NCBI RefSeq assembly: GCF_026341125.1 | Contig: NZ_JAPEOR010000002.1 | Location: forward strand, 3,279,001-3,343,000 | Direction: 5' to 3' | Origin: Streptomyces sp. NBC_01142 | Lineage (GTDB): Bacteria > Actinomycetota > Actinomycetes > Streptomycetales > Streptomycetaceae | DNA length: 64,000 bases | Shown: positions 1 through 10,993 of the stretch, in pieces | Numbering within the stretch: the first letter of the stretch is position 1 | How the letters are laid out: every line of letters starts with the position of its first letter | Translations under genes and position numbers: made by a program | The notes under the pieces: generated by a model | The model's database searches: none | Seen by the model: only the letters and a program-made list of their open reading frames with translations | What the model was told of the DNA's origin: nothing

Positions 1-521
1 GCGATCGCGACCTGGTCGACCATCGGCTGGTACGCCTGTGCCTCCAGCTCGCTCGCCGGCGCACGCTCCGCAATGTCCTTGCGTACGACGTCGAGCAGTT
101 CCGCGCCCCGGCCGGACAGCTCGTGGCGGTTGATCATCCGCGGCCACTCCTGGTGGACGACATGGGAGACGTAGGCGTCGATGTCCGCACGCAGCTGCTT
201 CTGCACGCCGGCCGGGTAGACCTGGGCCCGCTGGGTGACTTCGTGCAGCGCCTGCGCCTCGCGGCGTACGTCGTCCTGCGCCGTGCCGCGCGCCTCCCAG
301 ACGCCTGCGATCGCCAGACCGAGCACGATCGCGTACACGACGCCGACCATCATCGTCATGTACTCGAGGACGTCGGGGGTCTCGGCGGTCTCCACCGGCC
401 CCGCCCCGGCCCCTGCGCCTGCGCCTGCCCGGTTCAGCCTGCGATGCCTGAGCACGGTGATGACAAGGACGAGGGCGCAGGCGATGGCCATCGCGATGGC
501 AAGGACCAGCCATTCCGACAT
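1..521 (-). CDS. DUF4239-like membrane protein (3' end cut by window edge)
   Basis: The gene reads leftward off the window, so only about 173 N-terminal residues are visible. They show one membrane segment (about residues 3-20), a short alanine/glycine linker, a second hydrophobic segment (about 52-70), and then a long polar helical region starting WEARGTAQDDVRREA. This layout matches the bestrophin-like DUF4239 membrane proteins that are common in Streptomyces and have no assigned role. The ATG at 519-521 has a GGAG ribosome site 7 bases upstream. The adjacent proline-rich membrane protein gene follows on the same strand further upstream. The family assignment is from memory of the pattern, since the C-terminal half is missing. 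Confidence 0.7.
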   Translation of the reverse strand, partial: MSEWLVLAIAMAIACALVLVITVLRHRRLNRAGAGAGAGAGPVETAETPDVLEYMTMMVGVVYAIVLGLAIAGVWEARGTAQDDVRREAQALHEVTQRAQVYPAGVQKQLRADIDAYVSHVVHQEWPRMINRHELSGRGAELLDVVRKDIAERAPASELEAQAYQPMVDQVAI

Positions 522-600
522 GAGGGTTCTCCGAAGTGCTGTGGTGGTGGGGGCGGGTGGTGCCGGTGATTCGGATCGTGTGGATGGTGGCGAGTGGGGG

Positions 601-1332
601 TCAGGCGCGGCCGCGGCGGGCGGCGGACTGTGAGCGGGGCCGCAGGAGTGCCGCCGCGAGCACCGCAGGGGTACTGGTCACCAGGGTGAGGGTGACGAGG
701 GACGCCCCGGTGGCGGCCTTCCTCCCGGGCGCCCGGCGGTAGTTGCGTGCCGCGAAGACGGGCGACGGCGAAGGCCCGGGACCCGCGGCGGGCGGGCGCG
801 CGGGGGCGGGCGGGGCCGTCCGGGGAACGGTCTCCCGCGGGGGGTCCGCCGGCGGTACGACCTTGGCACGCGGCGGCTCCGGCGGCTCGGGCGGCTGCAC
901 GGGTGGCGGTGGCTCGGGCGACGGCGACGGTGGCTCCGGAGCGGGCGGAGTCGGCTCGGGCGGCTCGGGAGCGGGCGGCGGCGGAGTCGGTTCGGGCGGC
1001 TCGGGAGCGGGCGGTTCGGGTGGTTCGGGCGCCGGCGGCGGCGGGGTCGGTTCGGGCGGCGGCGGGCAGTTCTCGAGGTTCACCGACACCGAAACCGACA
1101 CCGGAACCGGAACCGGAACCGACACCGAGACCAGAACCGAGACCGGAACCGGCACCGAGACCGGAACCGACACGGAAACCGGCTTCGGTGCATCGGCCGC
1201 ATCAGCCAGTGAAATACCTAAGGCAACCCCCTGCGGGCCAAGAACTGCCGCGATCCCCAGTGCGCTCAACTGCTCCCAACAGGCCACTGGACCACGGTAT
1301 GGCCGCTCGGCCGCGTGGGTGGCCGCGGTCAC
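601..1332 (-). CDS. Proline-rich repeat membrane protein, function unknown
   Basis: This 243-residue protein has an N-terminal region with a hydrophobic stretch ending near AADA that could be a signal sequence. A (PV)SV repeat block (about residues 50-84) and a long proline/glutamate region built from PEPP and PPPPAPEPPEP units (about 88-160) follow. A hydrophobic segment (TLTLVTSTPAVLAAALL) and a basic tail close the protein. I do not recognise a family. The composition suggests a wall-spanning stalk tethered at the C terminus. The repeat block is encoded by a GGAACC-type microsatellite (1081-1190), so the length probably varies between strains. Codon bias is typical of the neighbours. It lies upstream of the DUF4239 gene on the same strand. 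Confidence 0.65.
   Translation of the reverse strand: MTAATHAAERPYRGPVACWEQLSALGIAAVLGPQGVALGISLADAADAPKPVSVSVPVSVPVPVSVLVSVSVPVPVPVSVSVSVNLENCPPPPEPTPPPPAPEPPEPPAPEPPEPTPPPPAPEPPEPTPPAPEPPSPSPEPPPPVQPPEPPEPPRAKVVPPADPPRETVPRTAPPAPARPPAAGPGPSPSPVFAARNYRRAPGRKAATGASLVTLTLVTSTPAVLAAALLRPRSQSAARRGRA
1081..1190. repeat. GGAACC/GACACC hexamer microsatellite inside a gene
   Basis: A 6-base periodic run of ACCGGA, ACCGAC and ACCGAG units. It encodes the PVSV repeats of the 601-1332 protein when read on the minus strand. The hexamer period keeps the reading frame open whatever the copy number. Confidence 0.8.
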
Positions 1333-1380
1333 CCGAACGGATGATCAGCACAATTGTCGGACTGTCTGCCGGACGACCCG

Positions 1381-3300
1381 TCAGGACAGTGGACGCGTAA
1401 GGACGTGGACCGTACGCAGCACGACCGCGGCCGACAGCACCAGCAGGTGGTAGCCGATCACCGCGTACAGACTCAGCGAAGCGGTCAGCTGCGGTCCGCC
1501 CGCAGTGCCCAGCAGCTGGACCCCCGTCACACCGAAGAAGATGCCGAGGAAGGTCAGCAGTACGCGGCTGAGCAGCTCACCGGCGACCCGCCGGTCGCGC
1601 GGGTCGGCGAGCAGGCGGACGCTCACGCCGAGCCGCCCGTCCTCCAGCGCGCTGCCGATCCGGTCCAGTCGGCGCGGCAGTCTGCGCAACACCGGCAGCA
1701 GGGCGATCAGTTCGTCGCGCACCGCGTCCCGCGCGGTCTCCGATCCCAGCTGCTGGGTGAGGCGGTCGGAGGCGTACGAACGGGAAGCGGCCAGCATGTT
1801 GAAGCCCGCCGAGACGCGGTCGAGGGTGCCTTCCAGGGTGCCGAGCGCCCGGAACACCGCGGCGATCTCCGGCGGCACGGCGAGCCGGAAGTCGGCGACC
1901 AGACGGAAGAGATCGGTGAACATCTCGGTGCCGGGGGCCGAGCCGTGTCCGAGGTGGCGGGCGCTGAACTGCCCGAGTGCCCGCTGGAGCCGCTGCTCGT
2001 CGACGTCCTCGGGCCGGTCGGTGATCTCGAGCAGGGCGTCGCGCAGCGCGGCCGGGTCGCCGCGGTCCACGGCGAGGAAGAGCCCGGCCATCGCATCCCG
2101 CAGACCGGCGTCTATCCGGCCCACGGAGCCGAAGTCCAGCAGCGCGGGGGAGCCGTCGGGACGCAGCAGGATGTTGCCGGGGTGCGGATCGGCGTGGAAT
2201 ACGCCGTCGTAGACGATCTGGTTGAGGAGCGCGGTGAACAGCGTCCGGGCGAGCGCCCTGCCGTGCTCCTCGCTCTCGGTCCGCGCCTGGCCGAGCGGTA
2301 CGCCGTCGATCCGGCTCATCACCAGAACGCGTTCGGTGCTCAGCTGCTCGTACAGCACCGGCATGTGGACGCTGCCGTCCTTGCGGGCCTCGGCCGCGTG
2401 CCGTACCGCCTTCATGTTGCGGGCCTCGACCCGGAAGTCGAGCTCCTCGCGCAGCGCCACCGCGAAACCCTGCGCCAGCTCGGTCAGACGGAGGCTGCTG
2501 CCCCAGTCGGTGCGGCTCTGGAGGGTGGCGGCGAGGCGGTTCACGATGTCCAGGTCACGTTCGACGAGGTCCCGTATCCCCGGCCGCTGCACCTTGACGA
2601 TGACGCGGGTGCCGTCGTGCAGCACGGCGGCGTGCACCTGGGCGATGGAGGCGGCGGCGAGCGGGAGGTGGTCGAACTCCGCGAACACCTCGTCGGGCGG
2701 GGCGCCGAGGCCGGCCAGCAGCGCGGCCTCCACCTCCGCCCAGGGGGCAGGGGGCACCTGGTCCTGGAGGTGGCTGAGCTCCTCGATGTACGGGGCGGGC
2801 AGCAGATCGCGCCGGGTGGACATGAGCTGCCCGAGCTTCACAAAGGTGGTGCCGCCCGCCTGGAGGGCCTGCCGCAGCTCCTGGGCGAGCAGCTCGTGGC
2901 GGGTGTCGCGCGGTCGGCCGCGGCCGCCGATGTACGGGCCGAGTCCGTGGCGTCCTGCGATCCGGACGATCTGCGAGTAGCGGTGTACGCGCGCCAGCCG
3001 GCCGCGCAGCCGCTGGGCCCACGACAGCGGGCGCAGCCCGCCGGGCGCCACCAGGTCCATGGCGACCAGGGTCACCATGGAGGCCAGCATGCCCAGGCCG
3101 ACCATCAGCGTGAACAGTTCGGGACGCGGTCCCTGGGACTGGAACAGGGGGCCGACCACCGACCCGGAGAGGGCGTTCCCGACGAAGCCGGCCAGCACGA
3201 CCCGTGACGGGCCTGCCTGGATGCCGAGCAGCCGGCGGGCGAGCAGGGGTGGCAGGACGACCACCGAGAAGGCGCCGACCAGCGCGCCGATGACCCACAT
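1381..3300 (-). CDS. ABC1/UbiB (AarF) family atypical kinase, membrane anchored
   Basis: This 639-residue protein begins with three or four membrane segments (about residues 1-85) and has a C-terminal membrane pair (about 575-635). Between them lies an ABC1/ADCK/UbiB kinase-like domain. Its landmarks are all visible: the TFVKLGQ motif (KxGQ), the EELDF acidic motif, the catalytic-loop-like HADPHPGN and the metal-binding LLDFG. The family supports isoprenoid-quinone metabolism or lipid homeostasis through an ATPase-like activity. The substrate here is unknown. The ATG at 3298-3300 has a GGGGGAG ribosome site. An in-frame ATG at 3357 would add 19 residues but lacks a good site. It is divergent from the flavoenzyme gene at 3468. 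Confidence 0.9.
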   Translation of the reverse strand: MWVIGALVGAFSVVVLPPLLARRLLGIQAGPSRVVLAGFVGNALSGSVVGPLFQSQGPRPELFTLMVGLGMLASMVTLVAMDLVAPGGLRPLSWAQRLRGRLARVHRYSQIVRIAGRHGLGPYIGGRGRPRDTRHELLAQELRQALQAGGTTFVKLGQLMSTRRDLLPAPYIEELSHLQDQVPPAPWAEVEAALLAGLGAPPDEVFAEFDHLPLAAASIAQVHAAVLHDGTRVIVKVQRPGIRDLVERDLDIVNRLAATLQSRTDWGSSLRLTELAQGFAVALREELDFRVEARNMKAVRHAAEARKDGSVHMPVLYEQLSTERVLVMSRIDGVPLGQARTESEEHGRALARTLFTALLNQIVYDGVFHADPHPGNILLRPDGSPALLDFGSVGRIDAGLRDAMAGLFLAVDRGDPAALRDALLEITDRPEDVDEQRLQRALGQFSARHLGHGSAPGTEMFTDLFRLVADFRLAVPPEIAAVFRALGTLEGTLDRVSAGFNMLAASRSYASDRLTQQLGSETARDAVRDELIALLPVLRRLPRRLDRIGSALEDGRLGVSVRLLADPRDRRVAGELLSRVLLTFLGIFFGVTGVQLLGTAGGPQLTASLSLYAVIGYHLLVLSAAVVLRTVHVLTRPLS

Positions 3301-3359
3301 GTCTGTCCGCTCCCCCGCAAGGCCTCCGGCCGGACCCCCCGTCCGGCTCCGGATCATGA

Positions 3360-5594
<2,235 letters not shown>

Positions 5595-5618
5595 CGCTCC
5601 CTGCCTAGGATGCGGGCC

Positions 5619-6164
5619 ATGTCCCTCCCGCACGCGATCCTCACGGCCCTGCTCGAAAAGCCCTCCTCGGGGCTGGAGCTGACCCGCCGCTTCGACAGGT
5701 CGATCGGCTACTTCTGGTCGGCGACCCACCAGCAGATCTACCGCGAGCTGGGGAAACTCGAGCGGGCGGGCCACATCCGCGCCCTGGCGCCCGCGCAGCC
5801 GACCCGCGGGCAGAAGAAGGAGTACGAGGTCCTGCCCGCGGGCCGTGAGGAACTGACGGCCTGGGTCGCGAAGGCCGAGGACCCCAAGCCGGTCCGCGAC
5901 CCGCTGCTGTTGCGGCTGCGTGCGGCGGGTGTGGTCGGCAGCGAGGGGCTGGGGGCGGAGCTGGGACGTCACCTTGCACTGCACCGGCGGCAGTTGGACG
6001 AGTACACGGCGATCGAGGCCCGTGACTTCCCGCCGGAGCGGCAGGCGACGGAGCAGGACCGGCTGCGGCATCTGGTGCTGCGGGGCGGGATCGAGCTGGA
6101 GACGTTCTGGACGAAGTGGCTCACCGATGCGCTGACGGAGTTCGGCGGGACGCCGCCGGCCTGA
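5619..6164 (+). CDS. PadR-family transcriptional regulator
   Basis: This 181-residue protein has an N-terminal winged helix of the PadR type (HAILTALLEKPSSGLEL, then QQIYRELGKLERAGHI and the wing Q..KKEYEVLPAGREEL), and a C-terminal helical region of the VirR-like type used for dimerisation. PadR proteins usually repress a neighbouring gene in response to a small molecule. The flavoenzyme gene directly upstream on the same strand is the likely target. The start at 5619 is preferred to 5610 because of its AGGA spacing. No effector can be read from the sequence. Confidence 0.9.
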   Translation: MSLPHAILTALLEKPSSGLELTRRFDRSIGYFWSATHQQIYRELGKLERAGHIRALAPAQPTRGQKKEYEVLPAGREELTAWVAKAEDPKPVRDPLLLRLRAAGVVGSEGLGAELGRHLALHRRQLDEYTAIEARDFPPERQATEQDRLRHLVLRGGIELETFWTKWLTDALTEFGGTPPA

Positions 6165-6248
6165 GCCTCCGGGCGGGTTTCTGTCGCTCGATTACGCCCT
6201 CATATGTCCCGAAATGCGAAACCTGACGGCCCGTGAGATTCTCGCCGC

Positions 6249-6431
6249 GTGATCTACTCCTTGATCGCCGCGTTCTCCGCGGCCGCGCTCGCCCTGGTCC
6301 TCAGATCGGCCCTCGGCCTGTCCCGCGCGGGCAACGCCGACCCGTCCGCCGAAGCCCACTCCGTGACACTGGCGCTCTACGGCTGCCTTGTCGCGCTGGT
6401 GGCGCTCGGCCTGATGGTCACCCTCATGTGA
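6249..6431 (+). CDS. Small two-segment membrane protein
   Basis: A 60-residue protein starts at GTG 6249. It consists of two hydrophobic helices (residues 1-19 and about 39-60) joined by a short polar loop with RAGNADPSAEAHS. No family is recognised. It lies between the PadR gene and a convergent Ser/Thr kinase gene, ending four bases from the kinase stop codon. The ribosome site (GAGA) is weak, so the exact start is uncertain, but codon bias and hydrophobic pattern favour a real gene. Confidence 0.55.
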   Translation: MIYSLIAAFSAAALALVLRSALGLSRAGNADPSAEAHSVTLALYGCLVALVALGLMVTLM

Positions 6432-6435
6432 GCCG

Positions 6436-7746
6436 TCAGCGGCGTTCCGACAGCGGCTCGGCCGGCGGACTGTCGGCGGAGCCGGTTTCGGGAGAGAACA
6501 GGGCCATTCCTATGAGTACGGCCGCAAGGAAGGCGACCGCGCCGCCAATGGCGCTCGCCACACGTGGCCGGCGCCGGACGAGCGCCCGGGCACCGGTCCG
6601 CCGGGCAGGCTTCGCGCGGTGGGAGGAGTCCGTTCGTACGGTGGTGGCTGCCGGCAGCCGGTAGACCGTCGCGGGCCCGGCCTCCGCGTCGTGCGCTCGC
6701 GCCGCTCCTGCCGTTCCTGCCGCTCGCGGTGCTCGTGCCGCTCCTGCCGCCCGTCGTGCTCGTGGTGCTCGCGGTGCCTGTGCCGGCCGCGTTGCCGGGG
6801 AGGGCGCGCGCCTCACGGCCGGGTTCGGCATCGGCGCCGGGTTCGGCATGGGCGCCGGCATGGGCGCCGGCATGGGCGCCGGCATCGGCATGGCCAGGGG
6901 CATGGGTTCCGGGCGCCCGCGCCAGGCGTCCGAACGGAACCAGTCGGCCACCTGCTCGGCCGGGGGACGGTCCTCGGGCTGCTTCGCCAGCAGCCCCAGC
7001 AGATACGCCTCGAAGGCCGGGGACACCGCGGCACCCAGCTGTCTGGGCGGTACGGGAACGGCGTCGACATGCTGATACAGCGTGCCGGTCGCGGTGTCGG
7101 ACCGGAAGGGCGGCCGTCCGACGAGCAGTTGGTAGAGCACGCAGCCGAGGGAGTACATGTCGGACGCGGGGCCCGCCGTCCGGCCCAGTGCCCGCTCGGG
7201 AGCCAGGTAGAGGCTGGTGCCGACGATCTGCCCGGCGGTGGTGAGCGCGGCGGAGGGGTCGTCGAGGAACCGGGCGATGCCGAAGTCACCGATCTTGACG
7301 GTCCCCTCGCCGTCCAGCATCAGATTGCCGGGCTTGATGTCCCGGTGGACGACGCCCTGACGGTGCGCCACGGCCAGCCCGGCCGCCGCCTGAGCGGCGA
7401 TGTGCGCGACCCTCTCGGGACTCAGCGCCTCTTCCGAGGCGAGCACCTGGGCAAGGCTGACGCCCTCGACGAGCTCCATGACGAGATAGAAACGGTCGTC
7501 CCACGCACCGAAGTCGAACACCGCCACCAGGTGAGGGTGGCTCAGCCGGGCAGCGGTCTGCGCCTCCAGGCGGAAGCGGGCGGTCGCCGAGGCGTCAACT
7601 TCACTGTCCAGCAGCAGTTTCACGGCGACGGGCCGCCCGAGAACCTCGTCCGTGGCGCGCCAGACCTCACCCATCCCGCCACGCCCGATAGGGGTGTCCA
7701 GCCGGTACCGATCCGCCACCAGCACCTGCGCACCAACCTCGATCAC
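6436..7746 (-). CDS. Ser/Thr protein kinase (Hanks type) with C-terminal membrane segment
   Basis: This 436-residue protein has a complete eukaryotic-like kinase domain: glycine loop IGRGGMGEVWRA, lysine in PVAVKLLL, catalytic HRDIKPGN, DFG, and the APE motif in YLAPERA. A methionine/proline repeat (MPAPMPAP, about residues 285-310), a basic arginine/alanine stretch and one membrane helix near residues 405-425 follow, ending in a short outside tail. PASTA repeats are absent, so it is not a PknB-type muropeptide sensor. The GTG at 7744-7746 is chosen because it sits about 10 residues before YRLDTPIG. An upstream in-frame GTG is possible. The Met/Pro repeat is encoded by a 12-base tandem repeat around 6849-6890. 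Confidence 0.92.
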   Translation of the reverse strand: MIEVGAQVLVADRYRLDTPIGRGGMGEVWRATDEVLGRPVAVKLLLDSEVDASATARFRLEAQTAARLSHPHLVAVFDFGAWDDRFYLVMELVEGVSLAQVLASEEALSPERVAHIAAQAAAGLAVAHRQGVVHRDIKPGNLMLDGEGTVKIGDFGIARFLDDPSAALTTAGQIVGTSLYLAPERALGRTAGPASDMYSLGCVLYQLLVGRPPFRSDTATGTLYQHVDAVPVPPRQLGAAVSPAFEAYLLGLLAKQPEDRPPAEQVADWFRSDAWRGRPEPMPLAMPMPAPMPAPMPAPMPNPAPMPNPAVRRAPSPATRPAQAPRAPRARRAAGAARAPRAAGTAGAARAHDAEAGPATVYRLPAATTVRTDSSHRAKPARRTGARALVRRRPRVASAIGGAVAFLAAVLIGMALFSPETGSADSPPAEPLSERR

Positions 7747-8372
7747 GTAAGCCCACCCCGACTGCTGCGGAGGCGACTTCACCCGGAGCGGGACGAGCAC
7801 AGTCCGCAGCCGGATCAGGGTACCGGGCAGTTCGTCCGTGTACCTCACGGGCCGAACGCAGGCTACGGAAGAGGCTGTGCGGTGCCGACCGCCGCCGGCA
7901 GCGCGATGGTGTGCGCGGGGCCGCCCGCGAGTGCCGTTCTTGTGCCGCCGACGGCGTTCTTGTGCACGCCCGGGGCGTGTGGGAACAGGGCGGGGACGGC
8001 AGACGCGCAGTGGGTTGGCTCGGTACGAGGACGACGAGAACCCGCAGTCCCTGCGCATCCACAGGCATGTCCCGGTGAGTAACCGGGGCGTAGGGGCGCC
8101 GGGTTGAGGCTTCTCCCCGGGGCACGCACCGGCGGACGCCGACTGTGGGCGGGGCGGCCGGAACTGTGGACGGCCGCGCGGAGCGAGACCCGCCTCATCG
8201 GTGCCGACGTCTCTCGGGCAGCCCCGCGTGCGGCTGCGATCAAGCGATGGCCGCGGGCACGGTGGACGCCCGGTCGGCGGCTGCCCGACCACCGGCCCGT
8301 GCTGGATGCGGCGGAGTTCGAGGTGCGCCGACCGGCGCGTTCTCCTTGCCGCCGAACGCCGGTGAGTGGGCG
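7747..8372. other. Intergenic region, 626 bp, no gene seen
   Basis: Open frames here on both strands lack Streptomyces third-position bias, recognisable domains and ribosome sites. The region should contain the promoter of the kinase. The rest may be decayed coding sequence, but no family signature remains. Confidence 0.5.
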
Positions 8373-9683
8373 TCACCCGGCCTGCGCCACCAGGTGCCTG
8401 GTGAACCAGTCCCGGGCGAGGCCGGCGACCGCGTCCAGGGCTCCCGGTTCCTCGAAGAGGTGGGTGGCGCCCGGGACGACCTCGAGCCGGTTCTCGCAGC
8501 GCAGCTCCTCCTGGGCCTTGCGGTTGAGCTCGAGCACCAACGTGTCGTGGCCGCCCACGATCAGCAGCGTGGGCGCCCGTACGTCGGCGAGCCGCGGCCC
8601 GGCGAGGTCGGGCCGGCCGCCCCGGGAGACCACGGCGCCGATGTCCGTGCCGCCGCCCGCGTTCACGGAGGCTGCGGCCGCAAGCGCCGCCGCGGCTCCG
8701 GTGCTCGCCCCGAAATAGCCGATCGGGAGGGACTCGACGGGCTCGTGGCCGCGCAGCCAGCGGGTGGTGTCGGCCAGCCTCCCGGCCAGGGTCTCGATGT
8801 CGAAGACGTTCGCACGGTCGGCTTCCTCCGCAGGCGTGAGCAGGTCGAAGAGCAGGGTGCCCAGCCCCGCCCGGTTCAGGGCCGCTGCCACCGACCGGTT
8901 GCGTGGGCTGTGCCGGCTGCTGCCGGAGCCATGGGCGAACATCACGACCGCCCCGGCGCTCTGCGGCAGCGTGAGATCCCCGGCCAGCCGGACGCCGCCC
9001 GCGTCCACCTCGACCCCCACCTCCAAGGTGACCTCCGGCCGGCCGGCCGACGCGGTGGCCTGCGCCAGCAGGTCGACGACCTCCTCGTCGGGGGTCTGGG
9101 AGAAGTCCTGGTACCACTCGCCGACGGCGGAGAACATGCGCGGCGTGGAGAGGCACACCACCTCGTCCGCCTTGGTGCGGAGCCAGGCGACCGCGTCCGG
9201 CGGCGCCACCGGAACGGCCAGCACCACACGGGCCGCGCCCTGCGCCCGTACGACCTCGCACGCGGCCGCGGCCGTGGCGCCGGTCGCGATCCCGTCGTCC
9301 ACCACGATCGCCGTCCGGCCCTCGAGCGCCAGCCGCGGCCGGTCGTCGCGGAACCGCCGCGCCTGCCGTACGAGCTCCGCCTCCTCGGCGTGCTCGACGG
9401 CTGTGAGCTCCTCCCGCCGCACCCGGCTGAGGCGGACGATGTCGTCGCTGATGACCCGTACCCCGCCCTCACCGATGGCGCCGAAGCCCAGCTCACGGTG
9501 GTACGGGACCCCGAGCTTGCGGACGACGATCACGTCGAGCGGCGCGCCGAGCGCCCGCGCCACCTGGAAGGCCACCGGGACGCCGCCCCGCGGCAGGCCG
9601 AGGACCACGGGTTTCTCCCCCTCCAGATGCCGAAGCTCTTCGGCAAGCCGCCGGCCCGCATCCGTGCGATCGGTGAACAGCAC
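8373..9683 (-). CDS. Phosphoribosyltransferase fused to an alpha/beta hydrolase
   Basis: This 436-residue protein is a natural fusion. Residues 1-210 form a type I phosphoribosyltransferase-like domain with the PRPP-binding loop VVDDGIATGATAAAA. Residues about 225-436 form a dienelactone-hydrolase-like alpha/beta hydrolase with nucleophile elbow GASTGAAA and a C-terminal histidine in GATHLFEEPG. The two parts also occur as separate proteins in actinobacteria. Neither the base nor the ester substrate can be inferred. The start is GTG at 9681-9683 after a GGGGGTG ribosome site. It is divergent from the HAD hydrolase gene, with about 100 bases of relatively AT-rich promoter DNA between them. Confidence 0.88.
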   Translation of the reverse strand: MLFTDRTDAGRRLAEELRHLEGEKPVVLGLPRGGVPVAFQVARALGAPLDVIVVRKLGVPYHRELGFGAIGEGGVRVISDDIVRLSRVRREELTAVEHAEEAELVRQARRFRDDRPRLALEGRTAIVVDDGIATGATAAAACEVVRAQGAARVVLAVPVAPPDAVAWLRTKADEVVCLSTPRMFSAVGEWYQDFSQTPDEEVVDLLAQATASAGRPEVTLEVGVEVDAGGVRLAGDLTLPQSAGAVVMFAHGSGSSRHSPRNRSVAAALNRAGLGTLLFDLLTPAEEADRANVFDIETLAGRLADTTRWLRGHEPVESLPIGYFGASTGAAAALAAAASVNAGGGTDIGAVVSRGGRPDLAGPRLADVRAPTLLIVGGHDTLVLELNRKAQEELRCENRLEVVPGATHLFEEPGALDAVAGLARDWFTRHLVAQAG

Positions 9684-9785
9684 AGTGGTTCACCCCCTTA
9701 CCCAGGGGAGACAGAAGCCACGTCCACACCTATTTCGTAATAACCCCATTTGCGGTCATTTGGCAAGTCGGGGACGGTCGGTCGT

Positions 9786-10568
9786 ATGGAACGAATCCGA
9801 GCGGTCCTGATCGACATCGACGGCGTACTCACGGTGTCGTGGAAGCCGCTGCCCGGCGCCGTGGCGGCCATGGAACGGCTGCGCGCCGCGGGACTCCCGC
9901 TGGCGCTGGTCACCAACAACACCTCACGCACCCGCGCCTCGATCGCCGCGAAGCTGGCCGGGGCGGGCTTTCCGGTCGGCGTCGACGACATCCTCACCGC
10001 ACCCGCCGTCACCGCCGCCTACCTGCAGGAGCACTATCCGGGCGCCCGCTGCCTGCTGCTCAACAACGGTGACGTGCGGGACGACCTCGAGGGTGTGACG
10101 CTCGTCGACGAAGGCGAGGGGGAGCCCCCGGACGTGGTCGTCTTCGGCGGCGCGGGCAGTACGTTCGGCTACGCGGCTCTCAATGCGGCCTTCCGCCATC
10201 TGCAGCGCGGAGCCCGGCTGGTCGCCATGCACCGGAACCTGTACTGGCGTACGGCGGAGGGGCTCGATCTCGACACCGGGGCCTTCCTGCTGGGCCTGGA
10301 GCGGGCCGCCCGCGTCGAGGCGGAGGTCACCGGGAAGCCGGCCGAGGCGTTCTTCGCCACCGCGCTGGCGCACCTCGGCACCGCCCCGTCCCGGACACTG
10401 ATGGTGGGCGACGACATCGAATCCGACGTCCTGGCGGCCCAGCGCAGTGGAATCACGGGCGTACTGGTCAAGACCGGCAAGTACCTGCCCGAGACGCACC
10501 GGGCGGCGGACGGAACACCGGACCACGTGCTCGACTCCTTCGCCGGCCTTCCGGCCCTGCTGGAGTGA
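9786..10568 (+). CDS. HAD-IIA (NagD-like) sugar or nucleotide phosphatase
   Basis: This 260-residue HAD superfamily protein has the nucleophile motif DIDGVLT (Asp10 and acid/base Asp12), motif II VTNNTS, a conserved lysine in VTGKPAEAFF and the metal-binding GDDIESDV. The cap lies between motifs II and III, as in class IIA phosphatases (NagD, phosphoglycolate or p-nitrophenyl phosphatases). The ATG at 9786 is taken as the start, since the upstream in-frame codons are outside the fold. The natural substrate is unknown. Confidence 0.88.
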   Translation: MERIRAVLIDIDGVLTVSWKPLPGAVAAMERLRAAGLPLALVTNNTSRTRASIAAKLAGAGFPVGVDDILTAPAVTAAYLQEHYPGARCLLLNNGDVRDDLEGVTLVDEGEGEPPDVVVFGGAGSTFGYAALNAAFRHLQRGARLVAMHRNLYWRTAEGLDLDTGAFLLGLERAARVEAEVTGKPAEAFFATALAHLGTAPSRTLMVGDDIESDVLAAQRSGITGVLVKTGKYLPETHRAADGTPDHVLDSFAGLPALLE

Positions 10569-10993
10569 CGCTGCTGGGGTGACGGTCCCGCTGCCCGCCC
10601 TCGTGTGCCCGGGCGCCCACGGGGGCGCCGACCCTCGGTGCGGCCCTCGATCCCAGCCTCGGTCCGGGCCTCGGTCCGGGCCTCGATCCCAGCCTCGATC
10701 CCAGCCTCGGTCCGGGCCTCGATTCGGGACTCGATCCGGGCCCTCTCGCGGGCCGGACCTGTATCAACAGGCCTTCTTCTTCGCCCATTTGCCGCCCGGA
10801 TGCGCCCTCTTCAGGTCCGCTTCAGGATCACTGAGCCATGGTGTGGCCAGTGCTCACCAGGCACTCCCGGCGGTGGGTCCCTCCCGCGCCGGGCCCACGC
10901 CGTCGCCTCGTCAATGTCGATGCAGCGCACGCCGATTCGCCCCATGACCCGACCACACCACGTGCCCCCGGGGCACGTAGGAGGCAGGCCGCC
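10569..10993. other. Intergenic region with a 12-base tandem repeat
   Basis: This 425-bp gap lies between the HAD gene and the carbonic anhydrase gene. It carries nine tandem copies of a 12-base unit (10633-10740) and presumably the carbonic anhydrase promoter near its right end. No gene is seen. Confidence 0.6.
10633..10740. repeat. Nine tandem copies of a 12-base unit
   Basis: The unit is CCTCGRTCCSRG, with variants CCTCGATCCCAG and CCTCGGTCCGGG mixed in blocks. It starts 65 bases after the HAD stop codon. The interspersed variants suggest unequal crossing-over or slippage. Units are contiguous, so this is not a CRISPR array. Confidence 0.85.

Noticed and set aside
6436..9261. Long upstream extension of the Ser/Thr kinase frame to 9261
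   Set aside because: The kinase domain begins near 7715 in minus-strand terms. The frame before it overlaps the hydrolase-fusion gene and is not protein-like.
10633..10740. Possible CRISPR array
   Set aside because: Units are 12 bases and contiguous, without spacers, and there are no cas genes.
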